A stretch of 64,000 bases of DNA from Thalassotalea litorea (GTDB lineage Bacteria; Pseudomonadota; Gammaproteobacteria; Enterobacterales; Alteromonadaceae), in the NCBI RefSeq assembly GCF_005843925.1, contig NZ_VCBC01000003.1, forward strand, positions 248,001 through 312,000. The letters run 5' to 3'. Positions within the stretch are counted from its first letter, which is position 1. Every line of letters begins with the position of its first letter. The notes beneath the pieces are model-generated. The model had not been told where the DNA came from. It saw only the letters and a program-made list of their open reading frames with translations, and did no database searches. A program made the position numbers and the translations under genes. Of the stretch, positions 18,991-27,483 are shown one piece after another.

Positions 18991-19034
18991 GGCTTTCTCT
19001 GATTTGCGATAGCGTATGTATCCCAGAGAAAGCC
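18991..19034. terminator. Long-stem hairpin between SDR and DUF3718 genes
   Basis: GGCTTTCTCTG (18991-19001) pairs perfectly with CAGAGAAAGCC (19024-19034) around a 22-base loop between two convergent genes. T-runs are weak, so it is called a probable bidirectional terminator. Confidence 0.55.
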
Positions 19035-19070
19035 GAACCTCAATGGTTGTTGTTACTCGCAAACTTGCCG

Positions 19071-19391
19071 CTATTTTAGCATCGCAAGATCGGTAATTTG
19101 AGTTTCACCGACACTTCGTTGTAAACGATCTGCGGTTTTACTGGCACCATTGTCATAGGCAAAGCTAATGATATCCTGACGATTACATACAACATTTAAA
19201 GCGACCGTCTGATGATCAAGGCGATAACTTTTGATGGTTTTGTTCATCCGTATAACATTATCACTTTTTGCCGCCTGGCAAATGTCTTGTAATGCGGTTT
19301 CCACCTGTTGATCCATTTGCGCGTTTACCTGAGCCGATGCCAAGGTGATTAATGTTGCCGTACAAGTTGCGATCATATTCAATGTTTTCAT
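19071..19391 (-). CDS. DUF3718-domain exported protein
   Basis: A 106-residue predicted periplasmic protein. A signal peptide (MKTLNMIATCTATLITLASAQVNA, in two parts: a basic start and a hydrophobic core) is cleaved near A24. The mature part has the DUF3718 pattern: an ICQAAKSDN helix, a VVCNRQDIISFAYDNGA core with conserved C, and an ADRL helix. ATG 19391 has GGGG eight bases upstream and gives a proper signal peptide. An upstream TTG/ATG start at 19427 would not. Function unknown. Confidence 0.8.
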   Translation of the reverse strand: MKTLNMIATCTATLITLASAQVNAQMDQQVETALQDICQAAKSDNVIRMNKTIKSYRLDHQTVALNVVCNRQDIISFAYDNGASKTADRLQRSVGETQITDLAMLK

Positions 19392-19661
19392 AGTATATTC
19401 CCCAATTAAGCAGTGTGTGGTCTTCATGTATATAGTGGCTTATGAATGACAAAAAGTTGTTTCGATAACGCTTGTGGATGTAACCATTGGTGTTGCGTTG
19501 CTGGCGATTAAATGCGCAGTTAAGCGCTGTTTAAATAGGAACCCTGGGCCATTTTATGTTTTTTTGGGGAACATTCTCTGACATAAACATTTACATTGGC
19601 TCGGCTTTTGACACGAAAAAACATAATTGCATCTGGCGGTTAATAAATTATATTGTTAATA

Positions 19662-19681
19662 TACTGGATAAATATCCACTA
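19662..19681. promoter_or_regulatory. LexA (SOS) box upstream of yebG
   Basis: TACTGGATAAATATCCACTA matches the gammaproteobacterial SOS box CTG-N10-CAG with one change (CAC for CAG), and it keeps the outer TA..TA symmetry. It lies 88 bases before yebG, an SOS gene in E. coli, which makes the match meaningful. Confidence 0.7.
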
Positions 19682-19769
19682 TTTAATGTTGGTATAACCC
19701 ATTTAGTCAGCGATTCCAACCTAAGCGGTGGACGGGCTGAATTCAACACATCGAGATGAAGGGATAATT

Positions 19770-20117
19770 ATGGCTGTAGAGAGTCGATTCGTAGTAGTTC
19801 GCAATGGCGTGGAGGTCGAAACGTTTATGGATAAGAAAACGGCTGATGAGTATGACAAGATGCTCGATATGGCGGATAACTTAAGCGTTTTGCTAGAGCA
19901 ATCCGAATTACAATTAACGGAAATGAATATCGAAGAAATTAGTATTTATCTGGCGAAAAACCGTGAAGATATCTTGATCGCATTGCAGGCGAAAAAGCCG
20001 AAAGTGGTAAAACCTAAGGTTGCCGAAGCGGCGCCGGCGGAAGTTGTAAAAACTGCACCGAAACCAAAACCAGCGCCAAAACCAGCGCCAAAACCAAAAG
20101 CGAAAAAATCGGCGTAA
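19770..20117 (+). CDS. yebG: YebG-family DNA damage-inducible protein
   Basis: SOS-induced protein of unclear molecular role. Residues 1-80 match YebG: MAVE at the start, VVVRNGVEVETFMDKKTADEYDKMLD, then a helical region ending ISIYLAKNREDILIAL. After that comes a Lys/Pro/Ala-rich tail of roughly 35 residues (PKPKPAPKPAPKPKAKK), which E. coli YebG lacks. Such a tail is basic and probably disordered, and it could bind nucleic acid. ATG 19770 is chosen over an in-frame ATG 42 bases upstream because of homology and the AAGGGA ribosome site. Confidence 0.9.
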   Translation: MAVESRFVVVRNGVEVETFMDKKTADEYDKMLDMADNLSVLLEQSELQLTEMNIEEISIYLAKNREDILIALQAKKPKVVKPKVAEAAPAEVVKTAPKPKPAPKPAPKPKAKKSA

Positions 20118-20135
20118 TCTACCCACGATGTAAGG

Positions 20136-20978
20136 TTGCGCATCATTAAGTTTTTTACATTAAAGCAAATGCTATTTTCGAAAAAACCGTCACCACACGA
20201 ATACATGGATGACATTGAGGTTGTGCGCTCGAACCGGCGCAAAACCATTTCATTGCAAGTAAAAGCTTGTAAAGTTCGTATCCTTTGCCCGTACTGGGTA
20301 AAAGCGTCTCAATTACAGGCCTTTATTGAAGAAAAGCGTGGCTGGATCGATGAAAAACTTACCGCTCAACGCCAGGCTCTAGGCCCAGCTAACCGGTTTT
20401 GGCTCGCCAAAGGCGAACATGTTTATATTCAGGGGCAGTTTTGTGAAATTTTCTATGAAGTTAGCAAAACTCTGCCTCCTGTTGCTCTATTGGCAAATGA
20501 ACAATCGGCGCAGGCCAAGCATCGTAAAACCCCTCCAGTAACCATTCACATTGATTTAACAAAAAAACGAATTTACTTTGTTTTTGCCACTGAAATTCCT
20601 GAGAGTTTAGATCCCGAAAATCAATTACAATTAATGACTGCGTTTAATGAATATTGTCAGTCGCAGGCACAAGTCTATTTTATTGAACGATTGGCTCACT
20701 GGCAGAAAATTACTGGCTTGCAGGCGTCTGGATTAAAAGTCCGTTATTACAAATCACGCTGGGGAAGCTGTGATAGCCATGCTCGAATAACCTTAAATAA
20801 TCGTTTAGTCATGGCCCCACAACAGGTGTTAGATTACGTGATTGTTCATGAATTATGTCATATTACCCATCAAAATCATTCCGCCAAATTTTGGTCTTTG
20901 GTCGGACAATTTTTTCCTGAATTTCAAAAATGTCGGTATTGGTTAAAGCAACACCAGTCAGACCTTTTGCATAATTAA
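20136..20978 (+). CDS. YgjP-like zinc metallopeptidase
   Basis: Putative cytoplasmic zinc protease of the YgjP/WLM (M48-like) group. HELCH at 238-242 provides HExxH, H248 is a probable third ligand, and the preceding YYKSRWGSC (205-212) is the family signature. The central part (about 113-160) is an insertion with little conservation. TTG 20136 is the longest start. ATG 20169 is an alternative. It lies 18 bases after yebG and may share its transcript and SOS control, which is inference. Confidence 0.85.
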   Translation: MRIIKFFTLKQMLFSKKPSPHEYMDDIEVVRSNRRKTISLQVKACKVRILCPYWVKASQLQAFIEEKRGWIDEKLTAQRQALGPANRFWLAKGEHVYIQGQFCEIFYEVSKTLPPVALLANEQSAQAKHRKTPPVTIHIDLTKKRIYFVFATEIPESLDPENQLQLMTAFNEYCQSQAQVYFIERLAHWQKITGLQASGLKVRYYKSRWGSCDSHARITLNNRLVMAPQQVLDYVIVHELCHITHQNHSAKFWSLVGQFFPEFQKCRYWLKQHQSDLLHN

Positions 20979-21063
20979 CTCTATGATATCTTGTGTAAAT
21001 TAATATCTAGTTTTTTGTTAAAAATCGGTTGACAGCTGATTATTTGTGCGGAAGAATGAAGTC

Positions 21064-21132
21064 ATGAATATTTTTACGCACCTTACCCGCATTATTATTA
21101 CCACCACCATTATTCTGGTGGGCATTGGCTGA
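21064..21132 (+). CDS. thrL: thr operon leader peptide ThrL
   Basis: A 22-residue leader, MNIFTHLTRIIITTTIILVGIG, read from ATG 21064 to TGA 21130-21132. It contains 5 Thr and 7 Ile codons, including three consecutive ACC Thr codons beside Ile triplets. It lies just upstream of an attenuator and thrABC. Ribosome stalling at low threonyl- or isoleucyl-tRNA would favour read-through, as known for E. coli thrL. A GGAAG sits nine bases before the ATG, and TTGACA at 21029 may be a -35 element. Confidence 0.92.
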   Translation: MNIFTHLTRIIITTTIILVGIG

Positions 21133-21157
21133 CGCGTAAAAAAAGATTTTACCTAAG

Positions 21158-21188
21158 CCCGTGACCTGCAAAGTTCACGGGTTTTTTC
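21158..21188 (+). terminator. thr operon attenuator
   Basis: CCCGTGA (21158-21164) pairs with TCACGGG (21175-21181), followed by TTTTTT. It sits between thrL and thrA, 25 bases after the leader stop, the expected place for a transcription attenuator. Confidence 0.9.
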
Positions 21189-21251
21189 GTTTAAGGGCAG
21201 TCGGTATGGATGCCGACACAAATAGTGAACAAAAATTAGGAGTGGATAGAT

Positions 21252-23705
21252 ATGCGAGTATTGAAATTTGGTGGTTCTTCATTAGCCAATGCGGACAGAT
21301 TTTTAACCGTATATAACATTATTACCGACAAGAGTCAGGAATCCCCAATTTCCGTGGTGGTATCGGCCCCGCAGGGCGTAACCAATCATTTGGTTGCTCT
21401 AAGCGAAGAGCTGCCTGAAAATGAGGCGCTAGAATCTGGTTTAGCTAAATTGCAAAACGTGGTGCAATCCATCTTTTCCGGTTTGGCGCAATCGGATACA
21501 GCATTTGATCAACAACTTGCTGAACAAGCTTTAACGAGTCAATTAACACAATTGCGACGTTACCTGCAGGGTGCCGCGATGCTAAATCATTGCCCTGATC
21601 ATATAAAAGCGAAAATCATTAGTATGGGGGAGCGGTTAAGCGTCGCGACTTTGCAAGCCTTGATCACTGCAAATCTGCGTCAATGCTCAGTTTTGGAACC
21701 GGAATTGTTTTTACAAACTAATGAGTCTCCACTCAATGCGGTTGCGGATTTAACGGCCTGTCGTGAAAAATTTGCCAGTGAATATCAATCTCTTGAAAAT
21801 ATAGCCTTGATGCCGGGGTTTATCGGTGTTGACAGTCACGGGCAACTCACCACGCTCGGGCGCAATGGTTCAGACTATTCCGCGGCGGTATTGTCAGTAT
21901 GTTGTAATGCCGAATGCTGTGAAATCTGGACCGATGTGGATGGTGTTTACAATACGGATCCAAGGCTCATTAAAGACGCAAAATTACTGGATTACCTGTC
22001 TTATCAGGAAGCCATGGAGCTTTCGTATTTTGGTGCTAAGGTTCTGCACCCAAAAACCATCGGTCCAATCGCTCAATTCCATATTCCTTGTTTAATAAAA
22101 AATACCACCAATCCACAAGCGCCAGGGACTCTTATCGCCAATGAAGATGAGGGGAAAAAGCAGGTTAAAGCGATTTCCAACCTGGATAACCTGACCATGG
22201 TAAATGTATCCGGTCCTGGTATGAAAGGAATGGTTGGCATGGCAAGTCGCGTATTCGACTGTATGAGCCGTGAGCAAATATCGGTGGTGATGATCTCACA
22301 ATCGTCTTCTGAGTATTGTATCTCGTTTTGTATTCATGGTCAGGATGCAGTTCGCGCTCAGCAAAGCCTGCAACAAGAATTTGAACTGGAATTGCTAAAT
22401 CAATTGCTAGAGCCCATTGCTCTGCAGGCAAATTTGTCGATTATTTCTCTGGTTGGCGATGGTATGCAGCAGCAACGTGGCGTCGCGGCTCGATTATTCG
22501 GCTCTCTTTCACAAGCCAGAGTTAATGTCGTGGCTATCGCTCAGGATTCTTCTGAACGCAGTATTTCGGTGGTAATTGAACAGCGTAAATGTACCGATGC
22601 ACTAAAGGTGTGCCATCAAAACTTCTTCTCTCATCGCCATACTATCGATGCCTTTGTGATCGGTGCTGGCGTCGTAGGCAGCGAATTGCTTGAACAAATT
22701 AAACGTCAGCAGAGTAGCCTGAAAGAGCAGCAAATTGAATTACGTGTCCATGGCCTTGCCAACAGTAAAGGTATGGTTGTTGATAGCGAAGGGCTGGATT
22801 TAGAGCGTTGGCCGCAGTTACTTGAAAAAGCGCAACCTTGGGATCTCAATACCTTGAAACAATTTGTCCGTGCAAATCACCTGATAAACCCGGTGATCGT
22901 TGATTGTACATCCAGTGATAAAACTTCAGAACAATATGCGGATTTTCTTTCGGAAGGGTTCCATGTCGTGACGCCGAACAAAAAGGCCAACACCATGTCG
23001 ATGGATTATTACCATCAGTTACGTCAGGCAGCGGCGAAAACTCACCGTTTATTCTTATATGAAACCAATGTTGGTGCCGGTTTACCGGTGATTGACACTT
23101 TACAAAATCTGTTTAAAGCCGGGGATCAACTGCTTCGGTTTGAAGGGGTTTTATCTGGTTCGCTTTCCTACATTTTCGGCAAACTGGATGAGGGTATGAG
23201 CTTGTCTGAAGCGACTGAAATAGCGAAGCAAAATGGGTTTACCGAACCCGATCCCCGAGATGATCTCAGTGGTATGGATGTCGCCCGTAAACTATTAATC
23301 ATGGCTCGGGAAGCTGGTATGGCGCTAGAGCTCACTGATATCCAGGTTGAGTCGGTGTTGCCCCAAAGCTTTGATGCGACGGGTAGTGTTGATGAATTTA
23401 TGACAAATCTTAACCAGATAGATCAGGTCTACACGGATAACGTTGCTTCCGCGGCGAGTGAAGGCAAGGTTCTTCGCTATGTCGGCAGTATTGATGACAG
23501 TGGTTGTAAAGTGTCTATTGAGGCAGTTGACAGCGCCCATCCATTATATGCAATAAAAGATGGTGAGAATGCGCTAGCGATCCATTCCCGTTATTACCAG
23601 CCTATTCCGTTTGTTCTGCGTGGCTATGGCGCTGGAGCGGCAGTTACCGCTGCCGGTGTCTTTGGTGATTTGCTGCGCACTTTGGCTTGGAAGCAGGAGT
23701 TATAA
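21252..23705 (+). CDS. thrA: Bifunctional aspartokinase I / homoserine dehydrogenase I
   Basis: Catalyses the first and third steps from aspartate to threonine. The 817-residue protein has the aspartokinase domain from residue 1 (KFGGSS at 5-10), central ACT regulatory domains that bind threonine, and a homoserine dehydrogenase domain with the NAD motif GAGVVG (471-476). The YETNVGAGLP and GVLSGSLSYIFG blocks follow. Length matches E. coli ThrA (820). AGGAG precedes the ATG. Control is expected by threonine feedback and by the upstream attenuator. Confidence 0.97.
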   Translation: MRVLKFGGSSLANADRFLTVYNIITDKSQESPISVVVSAPQGVTNHLVALSEELPENEALESGLAKLQNVVQSIFSGLAQSDTAFDQQLAEQALTSQLTQLRRYLQGAAMLNHCPDHIKAKIISMGERLSVATLQALITANLRQCSVLEPELFLQTNESPLNAVADLTACREKFASEYQSLENIALMPGFIGVDSHGQLTTLGRNGSDYSAAVLSVCCNAECCEIWTDVDGVYNTDPRLIKDAKLLDYLSYQEAMELSYFGAKVLHPKTIGPIAQFHIPCLIKNTTNPQAPGTLIANEDEGKKQVKAISNLDNLTMVNVSGPGMKGMVGMASRVFDCMSREQISVVMISQSSSEYCISFCIHGQDAVRAQQSLQQEFELELLNQLLEPIALQANLSIISLVGDGMQQQRGVAARLFGSLSQARVNVVAIAQDSSERSISVVIEQRKCTDALKVCHQNFFSHRHTIDAFVIGAGVVGSELLEQIKRQQSSLKEQQIELRVHGLANSKGMVVDSEGLDLERWPQLLEKAQPWDLNTLKQFVRANHLINPVIVDCTSSDKTSEQYADFLSEGFHVVTPNKKANTMSMDYYHQLRQAAAKTHRLFLYETNVGAGLPVIDTLQNLFKAGDQLLRFEGVLSGSLSYIFGKLDEGMSLSEATEIAKQNGFTEPDPRDDLSGMDVARKLLIMAREAGMALELTDIQVESVLPQSFDATGSVDEFMTNLNQIDQVYTDNVASAASEGKVLRYVGSIDDSGCKVSIEAVDSAHPLYAIKDGENALAIHSRYYQPIPFVLRGYGAGAAVTAAGVFGDLLRTLAWKQEL

Positions 23706-24653
23706 ATGACAATTAAAGTATTTGCCCCGGCATCGATTGGTAACGTCAGCGTTGGCTTTGACTTGCTGGGAATGGCGGTACAGCCTGTCAATGGCGAACT
23801 GCTTGGGGATGTTGTCGCTATCGAGGGATGCGATGGTAGCAATCAGTTGGCGATGGAGGGGCCTTTTGTCGACAAGTTGCCCAATGATCCAAAGGACAAT
23901 ATTGTATTTACCTGTATTGAAATTTTTCAGCAGGCACTGAGCGAAAAAGGCCAGGAATTTGATTGGGTTAAATTAACATTAGAGAAACGTATGCCAGTAG
24001 GTAGCGGTTTAGGCTCGAGTGCTTGTTCTATCGTCGCCGCGCTTGTAGCTCTCAATCAGTATTACCAAAAGCCTTTCAGTGAGGCACAATTGCTCGCTAT
24101 GATGGGGCAAATGGAAGCACAAATCAGTGGCAGCTTACATTATGACAATGTCGCCCCTTGCTTCCTTGGTGGATTACAATTGATGGTTAATGATAAACAA
24201 ATTATTAGCCGTGAGATCCCAAGTTTTAGTCAATGTTATTTCGTGATGGCGTATTCGGGGATCAATGTCTCCACTAAGGCCGCCCGGGAAGTGCTTCCCG
24301 AACAATATGACAAAGCTACTGCTATAGCGTTCGGCCAGAATCTTGCGACCTTTATCGATGCGTGTTATCGCCAGGATTTGCCCCAGGCAATGTCACATCT
24401 TAAAGATGTGCTGGCTGAACCTTATCGTTCTGGTTTGTTGCCTGGATTCGATGTCTGTCGTCAAGGCGTTGCTGAGTTAGGTGCATTGGCAAGCGGCATT
24501 TCCGGTTCTGGTCCCACTATGTTTGTGGTTACCGATGACAAAGAAAACGCCGAACAAATTCAAACGTTTTTACAAGAAAATTATCTACAATCGCCAGCAG
24601 GGTTTGTCTATATCTGTCAGACGGACGTGCATGGCGCAAGATTGGTGTGCTAG
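23706..24653 (+). CDS. thrB: Homoserine kinase ThrB
   Basis: GHMP-family kinase that phosphorylates homoserine for threonine synthesis. The 315-residue product has an N-terminal FAPASIGNVSVGFD block and the ATP loop PVGSGLGSSACS (97-108). A C-terminal SGISGSGPTMF motif follows. It starts directly after the thrA stop with no gap, so the two are coupled. Confidence 0.97.
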   Translation: MTIKVFAPASIGNVSVGFDLLGMAVQPVNGELLGDVVAIEGCDGSNQLAMEGPFVDKLPNDPKDNIVFTCIEIFQQALSEKGQEFDWVKLTLEKRMPVGSGLGSSACSIVAALVALNQYYQKPFSEAQLLAMMGQMEAQISGSLHYDNVAPCFLGGLQLMVNDKQIISREIPSFSQCYFVMAYSGINVSTKAAREVLPEQYDKATAIAFGQNLATFIDACYRQDLPQAMSHLKDVLAEPYRSGLLPGFDVCRQGVAELGALASGISGSGPTMFVVTDDKENAEQIQTFLQENYLQSPAGFVYICQTDVHGARLVC

Positions 24654-24665
24654 GGAAGAGATACA

Positions 24666-25988
24666 ATGCAATTTTATAATTTAAAACATCCAGATGAAAA
24701 AGTAAGTTTTAGCCAGGCAGTACGCCAGGGACTGGGAAAAGAACAGGGATTATTCTTTCCAGAATCTGTGTCTGCGCTGGACGATATTGAAGGGCTGCTA
24801 TCACTGCCGCTGGTAGAGCGTAGTTGTAAAATCCTGGCACCTTTCGTCGGTGAAGAGTTAAGTGAAAGTGAATTAAAAGATATTGTCACTAAGGCGTTCA
24901 ATTTCCCGGCATTGGTTCAACCCATTTCGGAAAACTGCGCGGTTTTAGAGCTATTTCATGGTCCGACATTAGCATTCAAAGACTTTGGCGGGCGTTTTAT
25001 GGCGCAGTGCCTACAGGCATTTACCCGTCAAAGTAACGAAAAAATCACTATATTGACCGCCACATCCGGTGACACCGGCGCAGCCGTTGCCCATGCCTTT
25101 AGTGGATTAGAAAAAATCAATGTGGTGATCCTTTATCCAAAGGGAAAGATTAGTTTATTGCAAGAAAAGATGTTTACCACCTTAGGCGGAAATATTTCAA
25201 CGTTAGCGGTAAACGGTAGTTTTGACGATTGCCAGCAACTGGTCAAAGACAGCTTTGATGATCACCAATTAAGCACTTCGATTGGCTTAAACTCGGCAAA
25301 CTCAATCAATATCTCACGCTTATTGGCGCAAATCTGTTATTACTTCGAAGCCGCCGCACAGCTTTATCGCCAACGGGGTAAAATTGATGATCTGGTTTTC
25401 TCTATTCCCAGTGGCAATTTCGGCAACTTAACGGCGGGGATGTTAGCCAAAGCATTAGGGCTGCCAATCAAACGATTTATTGCGGCAACCAATGCCAATG
25501 ATACGGTACCTAGGTATCTACAATCGGGTAAATGGGAACCAAACCCGACGGTTGCTACCATGTCTAATGCGATGGATGTGTCGCGTCCGAATAACTGGCC
25601 TCGCGTTGAACATTTAGTTAATTCCGGGTTGATTTCCCCTGAGAGCCTAAGTGCCCAAACCATCGATGAAGAGCAAACCCAGATGACATTGATTAAGTTG
25701 AGTGGCTTGGGATATATCAGTGAGCCTCACGCCAGTGTAGCTTACCGAGCATTGCAACAGGATCTTGATGACGGTGAATTTGGCGTATTCCTTGGCACCG
25801 CCCATCCAGCGAAATTTAAAGAGACAGTAGAAAGTGTCCTTGGTCAACCGCTGGCATTGCCGAAAGAATTGGCCGATTGTGCGTCCGAGAAAATTCTGTC
25901 TTTACCTTTGGATGATGATTTTTCGCAATTGCGCACCCTGTTAATGGGTAAATATGCGTCACCGTTAATGAATGAGGCTGCCAGTTAG
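24666..25988 (+). CDS. thrC: Threonine synthase ThrC
   Basis: PLP enzyme converting O-phosphohomoserine to threonine, the last step of the operon. PLP binds K105 in TLAFKDFGG, and TATSGDTGAA and the SIPSGNFGNL phosphate-binding loop are present. The 440-residue product is slightly longer than E. coli ThrC (428). Its TAG stop shares one base with the GTG start of ung. Confidence 0.97.
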   Translation: MQFYNLKHPDEKVSFSQAVRQGLGKEQGLFFPESVSALDDIEGLLSLPLVERSCKILAPFVGEELSESELKDIVTKAFNFPALVQPISENCAVLELFHGPTLAFKDFGGRFMAQCLQAFTRQSNEKITILTATSGDTGAAVAHAFSGLEKINVVILYPKGKISLLQEKMFTTLGGNISTLAVNGSFDDCQQLVKDSFDDHQLSTSIGLNSANSINISRLLAQICYYFEAAAQLYRQRGKIDDLVFSIPSGNFGNLTAGMLAKALGLPIKRFIAATNANDTVPRYLQSGKWEPNPTVATMSNAMDVSRPNNWPRVEHLVNSGLISPESLSAQTIDEEQTQMTLIKLSGLGYISEPHASVAYRALQQDLDDGEFGVFLGTAHPAKFKETVESVLGQPLALPKELADCASEKILSLPLDDDFSQLRTLLMGKYASPLMNEAAS

Positions 25989-26710
25989 TGTCAACGTGGC
26001 GCCTTCCTGAACAAAGTTGGCAAAGCTTTTTTGCAGCACAAAAAGGCCAGGCTTATTTTCAGGAAATCGAACAAGCACTAAGGGCACAACGACATGCTGG
26101 GCAGGTGATTTACCCACCGGATGAGCAGCTTTTTCGGGCATTTGAATTAACGCCTTTAGATAAAGTGAAAGTCGTTGTCCTTGGACAAGATCCTTACCAT
26201 GGGCCAGAACAAGCCCATGGTCTGGCATTCTCGGTAAACCCCAAGGTTAAATTACCGCCTTCATTGCGCAATATTTTCAAAGAGCTGGAACAGGATATCG
26301 AGGGTTTTAACGTACCGGTTTCTGGTGATTTAACGTCCTGGGCTAAGCAGGGCGTATTGTTATTGAATACGGTGTTATCGGTACAACAGGGAAAAGCCCA
26401 TTCGCACAGTAAACTGGGCTGGGAAATCTTTACCCATAACGTGATGTTGGAATTAAACTCCCAGCAACGTCCTATTGTGTATTTGCTTTGGGGCACTCAT
26501 GCTCAAAATAAAGGTAAAGTGATTGATAATTCCAATCACCAGGTCTTGACTGCCGTTCACCCATCGCCGTTATCCGCTTATCGTGGTTTTTTCGGTTGTC
26601 GTCATTTTTCGCTGGCAAACGAATTTTTAAAAAAGCAGGGCGAACAGCCGATTGATTGGCAATTATCAGAAGAAATTCAGCACGATAGCAACCAAGGTCA
26701 GTTGTTTTAA
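25988..26710 (+). CDS. ung: Uracil-DNA glycosylase
   Basis: Removes uracil from DNA at the start of base-excision repair. The 240-residue protein has all family-1 motifs: the water-activating GQDPYHG (66-72, D68), AFSV, LLLNTVL, and the Leu-intercalation loop HPSPLSA with catalytic H191. It starts with GTG overlapping the thrC stop (TAGTG), so it appears to be the fourth gene of the threonine operon, an uncommon placement compared with E. coli. Confidence 0.97.
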   Translation: MSTWRLPEQSWQSFFAAQKGQAYFQEIEQALRAQRHAGQVIYPPDEQLFRAFELTPLDKVKVVVLGQDPYHGPEQAHGLAFSVNPKVKLPPSLRNIFKELEQDIEGFNVPVSGDLTSWAKQGVLLLNTVLSVQQGKAHSHSKLGWEIFTHNVMLELNSQQRPIVYLLWGTHAQNKGKVIDNSNHQVLTAVHPSPLSAYRGFFGCRHFSLANEFLKKQGEQPIDWQLSEEIQHDSNQGQLF

Positions 26711-26770
26711 GCGAATGCTATGGTCAACGCCCAATTTGAAAGGTATCGGGATTTGTATGGATGCCTGTCG

Positions 26771-26803
26771 ATCGCTAAGCTTGGTAAAAAGCTTGATGGC
26801 GAT
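26771..26803. terminator. Imperfect hairpin between ung and the GNAT gene
   Basis: Nested repeats ATCGC...GCGAT (26771-26775/26799-26803) and AAGCTT...AAGCTT (26777-26782/26789-26794) fold into one stem-loop between convergent genes. No T-run follows, so its role as terminator is tentative. Confidence 0.4.
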
Positions 26804-26817
26804 GCACCATAACCCTG

Positions 26818-27384
26818 TTAAAAATAGATAATCATTTCTGCGGCGACGCAACTGCAATTAAAGCTGCATATTGGACAATCATACCCTTCCAGGGAATCTT
26901 GGTGCCATTTACCTGGGTGATCCTTGACTAATTCACCGCCACACTTGGTAAAGTATTTCACCGCGCTATTACCAGGGCTTTGGCGCCACAAATGACTGAC
27001 ACCAGCTGTCGCACCTTGTTTTTTTAATGCGTCTACCGCCAACTTAAGCAGGTTTGAACCTATACCATAGCCGCGATAATTGGCATCGACTGTATTGCAT
27101 TTAAAATAGGCGGTCTGGGACTGTTCACTCTTCCATAACTGGGGGCTACACCATTTATCCGTTTGCCATTGCTGTGGGCTATAACACAGGCGAAACCCGA
27201 CTAACTTGTCACCATCCAGAGCGATAAAGTTAGAATTCACCCCATCTTTACAGCCTTTATTGACCCATTCTACGATATTTTTTTCATCGAGGTAGCCGTC
27301 GCCATGCACAATGGTACCCAAAGCGACAACAGCGCTGAAGTGGGATTCATCCAGCTCTTGATAGCGTATTTTTCGATCTTGCAT
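26818..27384 (-). CDS. GNAT-family N-acetyltransferase with Cys-rich tail
   Basis: Acetyl-CoA-dependent acetyltransferase of about 188 residues. The acetyl-CoA loop is visible as NYRGYGIGSNLLKLA, followed by a helix and a VSHLWRQSP strand. The C-terminus has four cysteines in CPICSFNCSC, which could bind a metal. I chose ATG 27384. A TTG 18 bases upstream is possible. The substrate is unknown. Confidence 0.8.
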   Translation of the reverse strand: MQDRKIRYQELDESHFSAVVALGTIVHGDGYLDEKNIVEWVNKGCKDGVNSNFIALDGDKLVGFRLCYSPQQWQTDKWCSPQLWKSEQSQTAYFKCNTVDANYRGYGIGSNLLKLAVDALKKQGATAGVSHLWRQSPGNSAVKYFTKCGGELVKDHPGKWHQDSLEGYDCPICSFNCSCVAAEMIIYF

Positions 27385-27483
27385 ACAATTTAGTTTAATC
27401 AAACCTGTTAAATATGCGCGTATTTTGCCATGATTAGCGTCGATTTGTCTGTAGCTTAATTATTAAGGTCAAAATCTTCCGTT

